This document shows positions 21,721 to 32,225 of a stretch of DNA of 64,000 nt, one piece after another. The translations under genes and the position numbers were made by a program. Numbering within the stretch: position 1 is the first letter of the stretch; every line of letters begins with the position of its first letter. The notes beneath the pieces were generated by a model. That model was not told the origin of the DNA. It did no database searches and worked only from the letters and a program-made list of their open reading frames with translations. Location: contig NZ_JXKD01000001.1 of NCBI RefSeq assembly GCF_001885765.1, positions 271,778 through 335,777 of the forward strand, in the 5' to 3' direction. The stretch is from Enterococcus aquimarinus. GTDB taxonomy: Bacteria; Bacillota; Bacilli; Lactobacillales; Enterococcaceae.

Positions 21721-22488
21721 ATGACAGTTTTAGAAATGAAGAATGCCGTAAAAACCATTCAGAATGGGCCAAAAGAACAAAAAGTGTTATTAAACAAGGT
21801 CAATTTAACGGTTCAGCCCGGCGACTTTATCACAATTCTAGGTGGCAATGGTGCTGGAAAAAGTACTTTGTTTAATAGTATTTCAGGAAATGTCGCCCTG
21901 ACTAGTGGACAACTAATCATGAATGGGCAGGATATCACGAACTTTTCCGAGGAAAATCGGGCTCGTCACATCGCTCGTGTGTTTCAAGATCCCAAAATGG
22001 GGACCGCACCACGAATGACGGTAGCTGAAAATTTATTACTCGCGCAATCACGTGGCGAAAAAAGAGGTTTTCGCTTACGCCAATTAAAGCAACAAAAAGA
22101 CGCTTTCTATGAGTTGTGTCGTGTCGTTGGAAATGGCTTAGAAAATCACTTAGATACCCCTACTGGAAATTTATCGGGTGGACAAAGACAAGCCTTGAGT
22201 TTATTAATGGCGACGATGAAAACGCCAGATCTGCTGTTACTAGATGAACATACTGCCGCGCTTGATCCAAAGACAGCGAAGCAATTAATGGAAATTACTA
22301 ATCAGCGTATACTAGAACAAAAACTGACATGTTTAATGATCACCCATCGAATGGAAGATGCATTAAAATATGGGAATCGGTTAATTTTGCTGCAAAAAGG
22401 GGAAATTGTAAAAGATTTAAATCAAGCGGAAAAAGAAGCACTGACCTTACCAGATTTACTTTCTTTTTTTGATGAAATCATTTTTTAA
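21721..22488 (+). CDS. trpZ: Tryptophan-type ABC transporter, ATP-binding protein
   Basis: 255 residues. Walker A GGNGAGKSTLFN near residue 40, signature LSGGQRQALSLL near 150, Walker B LLLDEHTAALDPKT near 170, and an H-loop in LMITHRMEDA. It powers import through the TrpY-type permease. It follows trpY by four bases. Confidence 0.85.
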   Translation: MTVLEMKNAVKTIQNGPKEQKVLLNKVNLTVQPGDFITILGGNGAGKSTLFNSISGNVALTSGQLIMNGQDITNFSEENRARHIARVFQDPKMGTAPRMTVAENLLLAQSRGEKRGFRLRQLKQQKDAFYELCRVVGNGLENHLDTPTGNLSGGQRQALSLLMATMKTPDLLLLDEHTAALDPKTAKQLMEITNQRILEQKLTCLMITHRMEDALKYGNRLILLQKGEIVKDLNQAEKEALTLPDLLSFFDEIIF

Positions 22489-22506
22489 AAAATAATGAAA
22501 ATAATC

Positions 22507-22535
22507 TTGACATTTTCTCATCAAAATCATATACT
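22507..22535 (+). promoter_or_regulatory. Promoter of the aromatic amino acid operon
   Basis: TTGACA (22507-22512) and TATACT (22530-22535) with a 17-base spacer, just after the trpZ stop. The same geometry is seen at the Trp leader promoter. Confidence 0.82.
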
Positions 22536-22568
22536 AAGTTCATCTTAGTCAATTAGGAGCGAATAACG

Positions 22569-22625
22569 ATGATGAAAAACACACAAATACAATCGAATAA
22601 TTACTACTTTAGCTATTTTAGATAG
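22569..22625 (+). CDS. Tyr/Phe-codon leader peptide
   Basis: An 18-codon frame, MMKNTQIQSNNYYFSYFR, preceded by TAGGAG. Codons 12, 13 and 16 are Tyr and 14 and 17 are Phe, five aromatic codons in six. It is exactly as long as the Trp leader peptide upstream, and is followed by pairing segments of the same layout. It most likely senses charged tRNA-Tyr and/or tRNA-Phe to control the aro operon. Confidence 0.82.
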   Translation: MMKNTQIQSNNYYFSYFR

Positions 22626-22742
22626 GTTTGTATTCATCACGTTATGGGTACAAACAACGCGTTTGTATCTATAGATGGCTAATGGAATTTGTAATGGAAA
22701 CCAAGCCCCTGTAGATCATGAAACATCTACGGTGGCTTTTTA
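22626..22742 (+). promoter_or_regulatory. Putative Tyr/Phe attenuator (competing hairpins)
   Basis: A GTTTGTA (22626-22632) can pair with B TACAAAC (22649-22655), and B with C GTTTGTA (22661-22667). D ATCTATAG (22667-22674) can pair with E CTGTAGAT (22709-22716, one G-U pair). E's GTAGAT (22711-22716) also pairs with F ATCTAC (22725-22730), extended by AGCC/GGCT, before a T tract. The order and parity match the Trp leader: stalled ribosome gives A:B and D:E (readthrough); ribosome at the stop codon gives B:C and the terminator. No T-box sequence was found. Confidence 0.68.
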
Positions 22743-22772
22743 TATTTTTCTAGCTTTTTTGGAGGAATAATA

Positions 22773-22817
22773 AGATGTTCACTGTAGACTAACCATTTAC
22801 AGGAACATCTTTTTTTA
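22773..22817 (+). terminator. Second, strong terminator before aroE
   Basis: AGATGTTC (22773-22780) and CTGTA (22782-22786) pair with TACAG (22798-22802) and GAACATCT (22803-22810), followed by seven T. It lies 24 bases before the aroE start, so expression of the whole operon must pass it. Confidence 0.82.
22775..22792 (+). other. Five-codon mini-ORF inside the second aro terminator
   Basis: GGAGG at 22761-22765, nine bases, then ATG-TTC-ACT-GTA-GAC-TAA (MFTVD). Most of it forms the 5' arm of the strong terminator, so a ribosome on it would prevent the hairpin. It may be a second leader element; it may also be chance. Confidence 0.35.
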
Positions 22818-22840
22818 TTGAAAGAAAAAGGAGGAATGTC

Positions 22841-23710
22841 ATGGAAACATCGTTTGAAATCAGCGGAAACACAAGGTTAGCAGGCTTTTTTGGTCATCCA
22901 GCAAAGCATAGCATTTCTCCTAAGATGCATAATTTAGCTTTTGCGATGTGCCAAATCGATGCTCGCTATCTAGCCTTTGATGTTTTACCCGAGCATCTTG
23001 AAACAAGTGTCCAAGCGATTCGGAGTCTTCACTTATTGGGGGTTAATATCTCAATGCCGCATAAACAACACGTCATTTCTTATCTTGATGGGTTGTCGGA
23101 ATCGGCGCAACTAATCGGAGCCGTCAACACCATTGTCAATGACGAAGGTCGCTTAATTGGTCACAACACAGATGGTATTGGGTTTATGAGGAGTCTCTCA
23201 GAAATCAAGGTCGATGTGCTAGGAAAAGAGATCACGGTTCTAGGTGCTGGCGGGGCTTCGACCGCAATTATTTGTCAAGCAGCGTTAGACGGAGTAAAAA
23301 AAATCAACGTCATCAGTCGCCTAGGGAATAATTTTGAGAAAATGACTGCTAAAGCTCAAAATATGCGTCAGAACCTCCCGTGCGAAATCGTGATGATTGA
23401 AGCAAGTCAACAGCGACTCATCAAAGACGCCTGTCAATCAAGTTGTCTATTAGTTAATGCCACAAATGTTGGGATGGGTGATTTAGAGCATGAGATTCCG
23501 TTCATCGACCCACAATGGCTCAGAAAAGAATTAGCGGTATATGATATCATTTATCACCCTGCGCAAACACCACTCTTAAAAAAAGCCAAGGAGACGGGTG
23601 CTGTAACGGCCAATGGCTTAGGGATGCTCTTTCATCAAGGAGCTGCTGCGTTTGAACTTTGGACAAAGCAAGAAATGCCCGCTCAAATTATGAATGACAT
23701 TCAAAAATAA
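22841..23710 (+). CDS. aroE: Shikimate dehydrogenase
   Basis: 289 residues. Shikimate site GHPAKHSISPKMHN near residue 19, catalytic Lys in ISMPHKQHV near 72, NTDGIGFMRS near 109, and NADP-binding VLGAGGAST near 133. It reduces 3-dehydroshikimate. First structural gene of the aro operon; AAAGGAGG precedes the ATG. Confidence 0.95.
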   Translation: METSFEISGNTRLAGFFGHPAKHSISPKMHNLAFAMCQIDARYLAFDVLPEHLETSVQAIRSLHLLGVNISMPHKQHVISYLDGLSESAQLIGAVNTIVNDEGRLIGHNTDGIGFMRSLSEIKVDVLGKEITVLGAGGASTAIICQAALDGVKKINVISRLGNNFEKMTAKAQNMRQNLPCEIVMIEASQQRLIKDACQSSCLLVNATNVGMGDLEHEIPFIDPQWLRKELAVYDIIYHPAQTPLLKKAKETGAVTANGLGMLFHQGAAAFELWTKQEMPAQIMNDIQK

Positions 23711-23743
23711 CTTAATTAAAACTCAGAAAGTAGGAAAAAGAAT

Positions 23744-24769
23744 ATGATCGTGATTATGAAACCAGGTGCAACAAACCAACAAATTGAAACAGTTGTCAAA
23801 AGAATTAAAGAAAGTGGCTTAGATTTTCAATTGAATACCGGAAGCGAACAAGTCGTGATTGGACTATTGGGCGATACCCGCTCGATTCAAGACATTGCTT
23901 TTCGTAGTTACGAAGGTGTCGATAAAACCGTTAGAATTAGTAACACATACAAGTTAACGTCACGTGAATTTCATCCCGATGATACCATCGTTGATGTGGA
24001 TGGTGTCAAAATTGGGGATGGTAGTTTTGTGACAATGGCGGGTCCTTGTTCCGTTGAAGGACTAGACCAAATTCGCGAATCGGCTCGCATGGCAAAAGCT
24101 GGTGGGGCGAAGATTTTACGAGGTGGCGCGTTCAAGCCAAGAACGTCACCCTACGCTTTCCAAGGACTAGAAGAAGAAGGCTTAAAAATCATGCGCCAAG
24201 CTGCGGATGAATTTGGCTTAAAAGTCATCACAGAATTAATGGACGAAGCGCATGTGGATGTTGTCGCTGAGTACTCCGATATTATTCAAATTGGCGCACG
24301 AAACATGCAAAACTTCAAATTACTTGCAACGGTTGGAAAAACCGGCAAACCGGTTGGGTTAAAACGAGGGATTTCAGGCACGATTGATGAATGGTTAAAT
24401 GCAGCAGAATACGTTGCCTTTGCAGAGAAAAGCCCAGTCATTTTCATCGAACGTGGGATTCGGACATATGAAACAGCGACACGTAATACATTTGATTTAA
24501 GTGCGGTGCCAATTATCAAAAAATTAAGTCATTTCCCAATTATCGTGGATCCAAGTCATGGAACAGGTGTATGGGATCTCGTGACACCAATGGCGCGCGC
24601 GGGTGTGGCAGCAGGTGCAGATGGAATGATCGTTGAAATTCATCCAGATCCAGCAAATGCATGGTCAGATGGGCCACAATCTCTAAACGAGAAGAACTAC
24701 TTGAATATGATGAAAGAAGTCAATGTTTTAGTAAAAGCGATGGAAGAAATTAAAGCTATCCAAAAATAA
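23744..24769 (+). CDS. aroF: 3-deoxy-7-phosphoheptulonate (DAHP) synthase
   Basis: 341 residues. An N-terminal ferredoxin-like domain (1-70) of the type I-beta enzymes precedes the barrel with MAGPCSVEGLDQIRE, KILRGGAFKPRTSPYAFQGL and DPSHGTG. It condenses PEP and erythrose 4-phosphate, the entry step to all aromatic amino acids. The N-terminal domain suggests allosteric control in addition to the leader. Confidence 0.95.
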   Translation: MIVIMKPGATNQQIETVVKRIKESGLDFQLNTGSEQVVIGLLGDTRSIQDIAFRSYEGVDKTVRISNTYKLTSREFHPDDTIVDVDGVKIGDGSFVTMAGPCSVEGLDQIRESARMAKAGGAKILRGGAFKPRTSPYAFQGLEEEGLKIMRQAADEFGLKVITELMDEAHVDVVAEYSDIIQIGARNMQNFKLLATVGKTGKPVGLKRGISGTIDEWLNAAEYVAFAEKSPVIFIERGIRTYETATRNTFDLSAVPIIKKLSHFPIIVDPSHGTGVWDLVTPMARAGVAAGADGMIVEIHPDPANAWSDGPQSLNEKNYLNMMKEVNVLVKAMEEIKAIQK

Positions 24770-24790
24770 GACGAAAGGACGATCGCCCCG

Positions 24791-25846
24791 ATGCAAATTC
24801 AACTAACGAATCATTCATATGATATTTTAATTCAAAAAGGCGCATTGAAAGAACTCGCTTCTTGGGTAACCTCCGTTTGGCAACCGCAACGTATCGCGAT
24901 CATTACCGATAGCAATGTTGCGCCCCTTTACGCAGAAACTGCTCAGCAACAACTGATTGCGGCAGGATTCCCCACTCATTTATTTGTGGTTCCCGCTGGT
25001 GAAGCGAGTAAATCATTGGAACAAGCAGGGAAATTATACGAACAATTAGCAGAAGCTGGATTTACCAGAAGCGATGGTATCTTGGCACTTGGCGGTGGTG
25101 TCATTGGAGATTTAGTTGGTTTCGTGGCTTCCACTTATATGCGTGGCTTACATTTTTTACAAATTCCAACGACCTTACTCGCACAAGTCGATTCAAGTAT
25201 TGGTGGTAAAACGGCCGTTAATACTAAAAGCGCTAAGAACTTGGTTGGAACATTCTCGCAACCAGATGGCGTGTTAATTGATCCTGAGGTGTTACATACG
25301 TTAGATAATCGCCGACTACGAGAAGGCATCGCCGAAATTATTAAAGCGGGTGCGATTGCCGACAAAGAATTATGGGCGAAATTAGCCAATCTCACAGATG
25401 AGTTTGACCTACGCGACAAAGCCGAAGAGATTATTCCTTTAGCGCTTCATGTCAAAAAAGTGGTCGTCGAAGAAGATGAGTTTGATAACGGGAGTCGTCT
25501 CTTACTGAATTTTGGTCACACAATCGGACACGGAATTGAAAATACCGCTGGTTACGGCGTGGTTAGTCATGGCGAAGCGGTGGCACTCGGCATGGTCATG
25601 ATGACGCGTCACGCGGAAGAAACTGGTTTAACTCCAAAAGGCGTGACGAAAGAAATAAGTGACATGTTAGAAAAGTTCCATTTACCGACTGACTATGAAA
25701 CGCTAGATGCCACTCGCATTTATCAAGCCATCACGCATGATAAAAAAGCGCGAGGTAATCAAATCAAGATTATTTTGTTAGAAGAAATTGGACAAGCCAA
25801 AATTGTGGCGATTCCAATCGAAGAAATGCGCCATTATATCGGTTAA
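24791..25846 (+). CDS. aroB: 3-dehydroquinate synthase
   Basis: 351 residues. NAD-binding [14 protein letters not shown] near residue 101, metal and substrate residues in [11 protein letters not shown] near 136, and [10 protein letters not shown] near 240. It cyclises DAHP to 3-dehydroquinate. Its end lies 19 bases before aroC. No 3-dehydroquinate dehydratase gene is in this operon. Confidence 0.95.
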   Translation: MQIQLTNHSYDILIQKGALKELASWVTSVWQPQRIAIITDSNVAPLYAETAQQQLIAAGFPTHLFVVPAGEASKSLEQAGKLYEQLAEAGFTRSDGILALGGGVIGDLVGFVASTYMRGLHFLQIPTTLLAQVDSSIGGKTAVNTKSAKNLVGTFSQPDGVLIDPEVLHTLDNRRLREGIAEIIKAGAIADKELWAKLANLTDEFDLRDKAEEIIPLALHVKKVVVEEDEFDNGSRLLLNFGHTIGHGIENTAGYGVVSHGEAVALGMVMMTRHAEETGLTPKGVTKEISDMLEKFHLPTDYETLDATRIYQAITHDKKARGNQIKIILLEEIGQAKIVAIPIEEMRHYIG

Positions 25847-25865
25847 TTTAAAAGGGGGAAATAAA

Positions 25866-27032
25866 ATGCGTTATATTACAGCAGGAGAATCACACGGACC
25901 AGAACTAACGACCATTATTGAAGGAGTACCCGCTGGTTTACCACTGACAGCGGAAGATATTAATCAAGAGTTGGCTCGTCGTCAAACTGGTTATGGTCGC
26001 GGTGGACGGATGTTAATTGAAAAAGACCAAGTTAGAATTACTTCTGGTATTCGTCATGGAAAAACACTAGGCTCACCAATTACGTTGGTTGTTGAAAATA
26101 AAGACTGGAAAAACTGGACAAAGGTTATGAGTATTGAAGACGTTGAAGAAAAAGATCGAGCACTGCGCCAAGTAGTCCGTCCTCGTCCAGGACATGCCGA
26201 TTTAGTTGGTGGGATGAAATACAATCATCGTGATTTGCGGAATGTCTTAGAGCGTTCTTCGGCTCGCGAAACGACCATGCGTGTAGCGGTCGGTGCGGTC
26301 GCAAAAAAACTCTTATCTGAATTAGACATTGATGTCGCCGGTCATGTGACGATGCTTGGTGGGATTAAAGCGACGGTTCCAGACGGCTTGACGGTCAGAG
26401 AAATTCATGAACAAGCAGAAGCCTCACCCGTGCGTGTCTTAGATCCAACGGTGGAAGAAGAAATCAAGGCCTTGATTGACCAAACAAAACGCAAAGGTGA
26501 CACAATCGGTGGTGTGGTAGAAGTGCTAGTTGGTGGTGTTCCAGCGGGCTTAGGCAGCTATGTTCAATGGGATAAGAAATTAGATGGGAAATTAGCCCAA
26601 GCGATGGTCAGCATCAATGCGTTTAAAGGCGTTGAATTTGGTGTTGGTTTTGAAGCCGGTGTTTTACCAGGCTCACAAATTATGGATGAAATTTTATGGG
26701 ACGAGACCACTGGGTACACCCGTCGAAGCAATAATTTAGGTGGGTTTGAAGGTGGCATGACCAATGGCGAAGTGTTAGTTGTCCGTGGTGTAATGAAACC
26801 AATCCCAACGCTTTATAAACCATTACAAAGTGTGGATATTAGTACAAAAGAAGTCTACAAAGCAAGTATCGAACGTTCTGATAGTACGGCTGTTCCTGCA
26901 GCATGTGTGGTGGCAGAAAGTGTTGTCGCAACCGTGATTGCAAATGAAATTCTCGAAAAATTCTCTAGTGATCACTTTGTTGAATTAAAACAAAGCATGA
27001 CACAATACCGCGATTACTTAAAAAACTACTAA
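25866..27032 (+). CDS. aroC: Chorismate synthase
   Basis: 388 residues. [20 protein letters not shown] at the start and [19 protein letters not shown] near residue 115 are chorismate synthase signatures; [14 protein letters not shown] follows. It makes chorismate from EPSP using reduced FMN. The frame is open into aroB, but AAGGGGG before the ATG at 25866 and the conserved N-terminus fix the start. Confidence 0.96.
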   Translation: MRYITAGESHGPELTTIIEGVPAGLPLTAEDINQELARRQTGYGRGGRMLIEKDQVRITSGIRHGKTLGSPITLVVENKDWKNWTKVMSIEDVEEKDRALRQVVRPRPGHADLVGGMKYNHRDLRNVLERSSARETTMRVAVGAVAKKLLSELDIDVAGHVTMLGGIKATVPDGLTVREIHEQAEASPVRVLDPTVEEEIKALIDQTKRKGDTIGGVVEVLVGGVPAGLGSYVQWDKKLDGKLAQAMVSINAFKGVEFGVGFEAGVLPGSQIMDEILWDETTGYTRRSNNLGGFEGGMTNGEVLVVRGVMKPIPTLYKPLQSVDISTKEVYKASIERSDSTAVPAACVVAESVVATVIANEILEKFSSDHFVELKQSMTQYRDYLKNY

Positions 27033-27066
27033 TAGGACGAAACAAGTGAAGAAAGAGGAGGACCAA

Positions 27067-28164
27067 ATGACACAATCAGTATTAATTGTCGGTTTAGGGC
27101 TTATTGGCTCCTCGCTGGCAAGCTGTATCAAAGCTTCCCATCCTCAAACGATTCTCTACGGGTGGGATTTGCACGAAGAAACCAAACAAACGGCCTTAGA
27201 CAATCAGGTGGTTGATATCATCTTACCAACATTTGAAGACAATGCCGCCTGTGCGGAGATTATTTTGTTAGCTGTTCCTGTCAAAACCTCTTTGCTTTAT
27301 TTAGAACAGTTGAGTCAACTTTCCTTGCAGCAAAATGTGCTAGTCACCGATGTTGGTAGCACTAAGATGGAAATTATGACGTTTGCCAAAGATCAACCGT
27401 ATGATTTTATTGGTGGTCATCCGATGGCCGGTTCACATAAATCAGGCATTCAAGCAAGAGACCGTAATTTATTTGAAAAAGCGTACTACATCTTGACTCC
27501 CGGCGATAACCCACGGCTTCAAGAACGCGTTAGTGAACTAGAAGTGTTACTCGTTGGGACACGCGCCAAATTTTTAACGATGACAGCTCAAGAGCATGAT
27601 CAAATTACGGGTAGCTTAAGCCATTTTCCGCACGTTGTTGCCGCATTACTGGTGAATCAAGCGCAACAGCTAAACGAAAGCCATCCACGATCAAAACAGT
27701 TGGCAGCCGGTGGATTTCGCGATATTACGCGCATTGCGTCATCAGATCCTAAAATGTGGACGGATATTTTATTAAGTAACCGCCCTATCTTGATGTCGTT
27801 AATCCGGCAATGGCAGACCGAAATGGATGATATCTATCAGTGGTTGGAAGAAGCGCAAGGTGAAGCTATTTTTGACTTCTTTGAACGAGCACGCGAGACA
27901 AGAGAACAATTGCCAATCCATCAAAAAGGAACCATTCCTGCTTTTTATGATGTCTTTATCGATATCCCTGATTCTCCAGGAATTATTGGTGAAATTACGT
28001 CATTACTGGGGATGGCGGCATTATCGCTTATCAATCTACGCATTTTAGAAACACGCGAAGAAATTTTTGGCGTTTTACAATTAAGTTTTAAAAATGAAGT
28101 GGATCAACAGATTGGGCAACAACTTATCAAAGAAAACACGCCCTATCATTGTTGGATCAAATAG
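27067..28164 (+). CDS. tyrA: Prephenate dehydrogenase
   Basis: 365 residues. NAD-binding [13 protein letters not shown] at the N-terminus, [13 protein letters not shown] near residue 120, and a C-terminal ACT domain (about 290-365, with [18 protein letters not shown]) that probably binds tyrosine. It makes 4-hydroxyphenylpyruvate from prephenate. GAGGAGG precedes the chosen ATG. The stop is 10 bases before aroA. Confidence 0.94.
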   Translation: MTQSVLIVGLGLIGSSLASCIKASHPQTILYGWDLHEETKQTALDNQVVDIILPTFEDNAACAEIILLAVPVKTSLLYLEQLSQLSLQQNVLVTDVGSTKMEIMTFAKDQPYDFIGGHPMAGSHKSGIQARDRNLFEKAYYILTPGDNPRLQERVSELEVLLVGTRAKFLTMTAQEHDQITGSLSHFPHVVAALLVNQAQQLNESHPRSKQLAAGGFRDITRIASSDPKMWTDILLSNRPILMSLIRQWQTEMDDIYQWLEEAQGEAIFDFFERARETREQLPIHQKGTIPAFYDVFIDIPDSPGIIGEITSLLGMAALSLINLRILETREEIFGVLQLSFKNEVDQQIGQQLIKENTPYHCWIK

Positions 28165-28174
28165 GAGGCTATTC

Positions 28175-29455
28175 ATGAAATTATTCACAGCAAGCGCATT
28201 AAAAGGCACTATCCAAATTCCAGCCGATAAATCGATTTCACATCGAAGTATCATGTTTGGCTCAATCGCCAAAGGGAAAACAACGATTAAAAACTTCCTT
28301 CGTGGGGAAGATTGTTTCAGTACGCTACATGCCTTTCAAGCATTGGGTGTTGACATTGAGGATGACGGGGAAGTCATTACGGTTCACGGAAAAGGCCTTG
28401 AAGCACTTAAAGCACCACGCAAGCCCTTAGATGTCGGCAACTCAGGTACGACCATTCGTTTAATGATGGGTATGCTAAATACATGTCCTTTTGAAACGAT
28501 TTTAACGGGCGATGACTCGTTAAACGCACGTCCCATGAATCGCGTGATGTTACCATTAAGAGAGATGGGTGCTACTATTTTTGGCGACAATCAAACGCAA
28601 TTCCCGCCCATTACAGTACAAGGTTCTGCAACACTAAATCCAATCACGTATGAAATGCCTGTGGCGAGTGCTCAAGTCAAATCCGCAATTTTATTTGCTG
28701 CACTGCAAACAGAGGGGACGACAACCGTCATTGAAAAAGAACCTTCTCGCAATCATACAGAAGAAATGATTCGTCAATTTGGTGGCGAAATCAACGTAAA
28801 TGATAAAATGATTCAAGTAACGGGACCACAAGAACTAATCGGGCAAGACGTGACTGTTCCAGGCGATATTTCTTCGGCAGCCTTTTTCTTAGTAGCAGGT
28901 GCGACTGTTCCAAACAGTGAAATTTTGTTAACGAATGTGGGTATCAATCCGACAAGAACAGGAATTCTATCGGTTTTAGAAGAAATGGGCGCAAAAGTGA
29001 CCATGCAAAATATCGATCCGATTAACGACGCGGCTGATCTACTTGTTCAAACGTCTGAACTGCATGGGATTACGATTGAAGGGGCGATTATTCCAACGCT
29101 CATTGATGAAATCCCGGTGATTGCACTCTTAGCAACGCAAGCCCATGGCACGACCATTATTAAAGATGCAGAAGAATTAAAAGTAAAAGAAACCAATCGC
29201 ATTGATGCGACTTGTCGCGAATTAAAAAAATTAGGCGCAAACATCGAGGCGACTAAAGACGGCTTGATTATTCACGGTCCGACCCCGTTACATGGTGGTT
29301 CGGTAACAAGTTATGGTGACCATCGGATGGGAATGATGTTACAAATAGCAGCTCTTTTGACGGATGAAGAAGTTGTGTTAGAAAATCCTGAAGCGATCGC
29401 GATTTCGTATCCAACATTTTTTGAAGATGTTGCCAAACTAAGGAATCATCCATAA
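28175..29455 (+). CDS. aroA: 3-phosphoshikimate 1-carboxyvinyltransferase (EPSP synthase)
   Basis: 426 residues. [12 protein letters not shown] near residue 16, [14 protein letters not shown] near 91, NARPMNRV near 118 and [11 protein letters not shown] near 335 are EPSP synthase motifs. AGGAGG overlaps the tyrA stop and fixes the start. The sequence looks complete. Confidence 0.96.
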   Translation: MKLFTASALKGTIQIPADKSISHRSIMFGSIAKGKTTIKNFLRGEDCFSTLHAFQALGVDIEDDGEVITVHGKGLEALKAPRKPLDVGNSGTTIRLMMGMLNTCPFETILTGDDSLNARPMNRVMLPLREMGATIFGDNQTQFPPITVQGSATLNPITYEMPVASAQVKSAILFAALQTEGTTTVIEKEPSRNHTEEMIRQFGGEINVNDKMIQVTGPQELIGQDVTVPGDISSAAFFLVAGATVPNSEILLTNVGINPTRTGILSVLEEMGAKVTMQNIDPINDAADLLVQTSELHGITIEGAIIPTLIDEIPVIALLATQAHGTTIIKDAEELKVKETNRIDATCRELKKLGANIEATKDGLIIHGPTPLHGGSVTSYGDHRMGMMLQIAALLTDEEVVLENPEAIAISYPTFFEDVAKLRNHP

Positions 29456-29506
29456 TAAACAGAACGAATGTTCGCATTTAAGAAAAAAGAGCAAGGGAGA
29501 TGCATT

Positions 29507-30013
29507 ATGACACAAATTGTCTTAATCGGATTTATGGGTGCAGGCAAAACAGCGATTGGCAAGTCCTTAGCGCAAAAACTACAAATCCCTTTTCTTGATA
29601 CCGATCAATTGATTGAAAAAAAAGTCAATTTAAGCATCCCGAAAATTTTTGAAGAAAAAGGCGAATCCTTTTTCCGTCAACAAGAAAAGGAAGTATTAAA
29701 TACAATCAAAGACCAATCGGCCGTGATTTCAACCGGTGGAGGGATTATTCTCAGTCAAGAATCGCAAGCGTTGTTAGCAACGTTTGCGAATGTTGTTTTT
29801 TTAGAGGTTGATATTGATACGCTCGTTGAGAGAATCAAAAGCGATGCGAACAATATCCGCCCGCTATTTTTAACGCATACGCCCGAAGCCTTTAAACAAA
29901 TCTACACCGATCGCTTGCCGCTATATCAAAAAGCCAGCACATTGATTGTGACGAATCGTGGGAAAAGTATCGAAGAGCTCACAAATGAAATTATCTTAAA
30001 AGTAGGTGTTTAA
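29507..30013 (+). CDS. aroK: Shikimate kinase
   Basis: 168 residues, typical length. P-loop LIGFMGAGKTAIGK near residue 6, DTDQLIE near 32, and STGGGIIL near 77. An ATG 39 bases upstream is in frame but AAGGGAG lies nearer to 29507, and the shorter protein matches the family. Confidence 0.93.
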   Translation: MTQIVLIGFMGAGKTAIGKSLAQKLQIPFLDTDQLIEKKVNLSIPKIFEEKGESFFRQQEKEVLNTIKDQSAVISTGGGIILSQESQALLATFANVVFLEVDIDTLVERIKSDANNIRPLFLTHTPEAFKQIYTDRLPLYQKASTLIVTNRGKSIEELTNEIILKVGV

Positions 30014-30859
30014 GTGAAAGTTGGTTATTTAGGTCCTAAAAACTCGTTTACCCATCAAGCAGCTAAAAGTTGTTTTCCAGAAAATCAATTAACGTCGTAT
30101 CAAACAATTGCTGCGTGTATCCATAGCGTCTATCAAGAGGAAATCACTTATGGGGTCATTCCGATTGAAAACTCGCTAGAAGGATCGGTCAATGACAGTA
30201 TTGATCGTTTATTTCATTTAGGGGATTTAGTTGTCTTAGGTGAAATCGTCTTGCCGATTAAGCAACAGTTACTCGTTGCGAACCAAACGACCCGAATTGA
30301 GAAGATTTTATCGCATCCACAAGCACTGGCACAATCGCAGCAGTTTTTATACGAGCACTATCCAACTGTGCCAATCGAAGCCGTTTCTTCCACGACGTAT
30401 GCTGCTGAATTTATAGCACAGCATCCAGATTTAGGCCTAGCTGCGATTGCTTCTAAAAAAGCAGCGACTGAATATGGATTGAACATTTTGTCTGCGGATA
30501 TTCAAGATAATTTATTTAATCAAACACGTTTTTGGATTATTAGCCGGAAAAATCAATTGTTACCATTGGCATTAGGGCATTTGAAGAAAGCTACATTGTT
30601 CATTACGTTAGCCAATAACCAAGCCGGCTCTTTACATAAAATTCTTGAATGTTTTGCAAAACGAGCCATCGACTTATCAAAAATTGAGTCTCGCCCCCTT
30701 AAAACAAGTTTAGGGGAATATTTTTTTGTATTAGACCTATTGTATGACGATAATGAGGCCTTAATTTTAGAAGCAATCGAAGCGGTCGAAACGATCGGCG
30801 GTAGTGTGAATTATTTAGGCCTTTATCCTTTAAAAACCGTTCTTGAAGAAGAGTTATAA
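30014..30859 (+). CDS. pheA: Prephenate dehydratase
   Basis: 281 residues from a GTG directly after the aroK stop. GYLGPKNSFTHQAA at the N-terminus, IPIENSLEGSVNDSIDRL near residue 56, catalytic NQTRFWII near 170, and a C-terminal ACT domain (ESRPLKTSLGEYFFVLDL) for phenylalanine feedback. It makes phenylpyruvate and is the last gene of the operon. No clear terminator was seen in the 128 bases that follow. Confidence 0.94.
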   Translation: MKVGYLGPKNSFTHQAAKSCFPENQLTSYQTIAACIHSVYQEEITYGVIPIENSLEGSVNDSIDRLFHLGDLVVLGEIVLPIKQQLLVANQTTRIEKILSHPQALAQSQQFLYEHYPTVPIEAVSSTTYAAEFIAQHPDLGLAAIASKKAATEYGLNILSADIQDNLFNQTRFWIISRKNQLLPLALGHLKKATLFITLANNQAGSLHKILECFAKRAIDLSKIESRPLKTSLGEYFFVLDLLYDDNEALILEAIEAVETIGGSVNYLGLYPLKTVLEEEL

Positions 30860-30987
30860 TGGTCACCTTAATCTGATCGTTATTTTTTTAACAAATCATT
30901 AATATTTTTAACTGAAACATTCCTTTTCCGATAATAGTGCTGTATGCTAGGAACAACGAAAACTTTTAGAAGTGCGAGGAATGCCTA

Positions 30988-32145
30988 ATGAGCAGAATGG
31001 AACGTTATAAATATATTCATGAAGAGAGTAATCAAACGAAAAAAAGTCCTTTTGCGCGAAGAACAATTCATAAAACAGAAGAAACAGCCGATGACCACTT
31101 TACAGAAGAGGTCTTGGTAGCGGAAAATCCTGTATCTGTTGACCCCATGATGTCCCATGAATACGAAGAACCCTCTTCCATGAAGTGGGGCGATGGCGCT
31201 GAAGAAGCAGCATTCAAAAATGTCAAAAAACCTAAGAAAATGAAACGAAAAAAGAGAAAGAAAAACCGCTTTTTACGCCTCCTTTTTTTGCTCTTATTCT
31301 TAGTTTTAGGATTTTCAGTTGTCAGTTTTATTTTGGGTCAGACTGCCGCTAAGGCTGCTGGTACAACGACATCAAGCGAAAATTTCAATGGTTTTGTCGC
31401 GGAAAATGGAACAAAGAATATTCTATTAATCGGAAATGATAGTCGTGAAGGAGAAACGTCTCGTTCAGATACCATCATGGTCTTGCAAGTCGATGGCTCT
31501 TCGAAAAAACCAAAACTAATTTCTTTCATGCGCGATACGTATGTTACCATTCCAGGATACGGCGACAATAAGATTAATGCAGCTTATGCTTTTGGAGGTG
31601 CCGATTTATTACGCCAAACATTAGCTGAAAATTTCGGCCTTGAAACGAAATATTATGCAGTCGTCGATTTCCAATCGTTTGCCAAAGTCATCGATGCTCT
31701 TTTCCCAGGTGGCGTAGAAATTGATGCTGAAAAAGATATGAGTACTTATTTAGATGTACCGATTAGCCAAGGAAGACAAAAGATGGATGGCCATACGTTG
31801 TTACAGTATGCTCGTTTTCGGATGGATGAAGAAGGTGATTTTGGACGTGTTAGACGCCAACAACAAGTCATGACGGCGATTTTTTCGCAACTAAAAAATC
31901 CAATGAACTGGTTTCGTTTACCCTATGCGACAGGAAAAACACTTGGATTTACCACAACGAATCTCCCGGCTACTTTCCTTTTGAAAAACAGTTTTACGAT
32001 TCTAAAAGGTGCCTCAGATGTGGAGCGTTTGACTGTTCCGGTCGATCAATCTTGGGAATACGGGGAAACGTATGAAGCTGGAAGCGTGTTATTCGTTGAT
32101 TCTGAGATGAATCGGCAAGCTATCATGAAATTCTTAGGCAATTAA
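30988..32145 (+). CDS. LytR-CpsA-Psr (LCP) family cell-wall protein
   Basis: 385 residues. A 90-residue cytoplasmic part ends in a very basic stretch (KKPKKMKRKKRKKNR), then a hydrophobic segment at about 93-112 and the LCP domain from about 138: KNILLIGNDSRE, RSDTIMVLQVD, SFMRDTYVTIPGYG, YARFRMDEEGDFGRVRRQQQ. LCP enzymes attach teichoic acids or polysaccharides to peptidoglycan. The pheA-LCP order matches the psr locus of enterococci. Confidence 0.9.
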   Translation: MSRMERYKYIHEESNQTKKSPFARRTIHKTEETADDHFTEEVLVAENPVSVDPMMSHEYEEPSSMKWGDGAEEAAFKNVKKPKKMKRKKRKKNRFLRLLFLLLFLVLGFSVVSFILGQTAAKAAGTTTSSENFNGFVAENGTKNILLIGNDSREGETSRSDTIMVLQVDGSSKKPKLISFMRDTYVTIPGYGDNKINAAYAFGGADLLRQTLAENFGLETKYYAVVDFQSFAKVIDALFPGGVEIDAEKDMSTYLDVPISQGRQKMDGHTLLQYARFRMDEEGDFGRVRRQQQVMTAIFSQLKNPMNWFRLPYATGKTLGFTTTNLPATFLLKNSFTILKGASDVERLTVPVDQSWEYGETYEAGSVLFVDSEMNRQAIMKFLGN

Positions 32146-32225
32146 TGATAAAAAGGTTACTAAAATGAGACAACTTATGCTATATTGTAAAGGACGTTTG
32201 AATTTTTCTGAAACGAGGATTGAAA

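Noticed and set aside
19496..22840. T-box or TRAP control of the Trp and aro leaders
   Set aside because: No T-box consensus (AGGGTGGNACCGCG) and no series of GAG/TAG repeats is present; the leader peptides explain the regions better.
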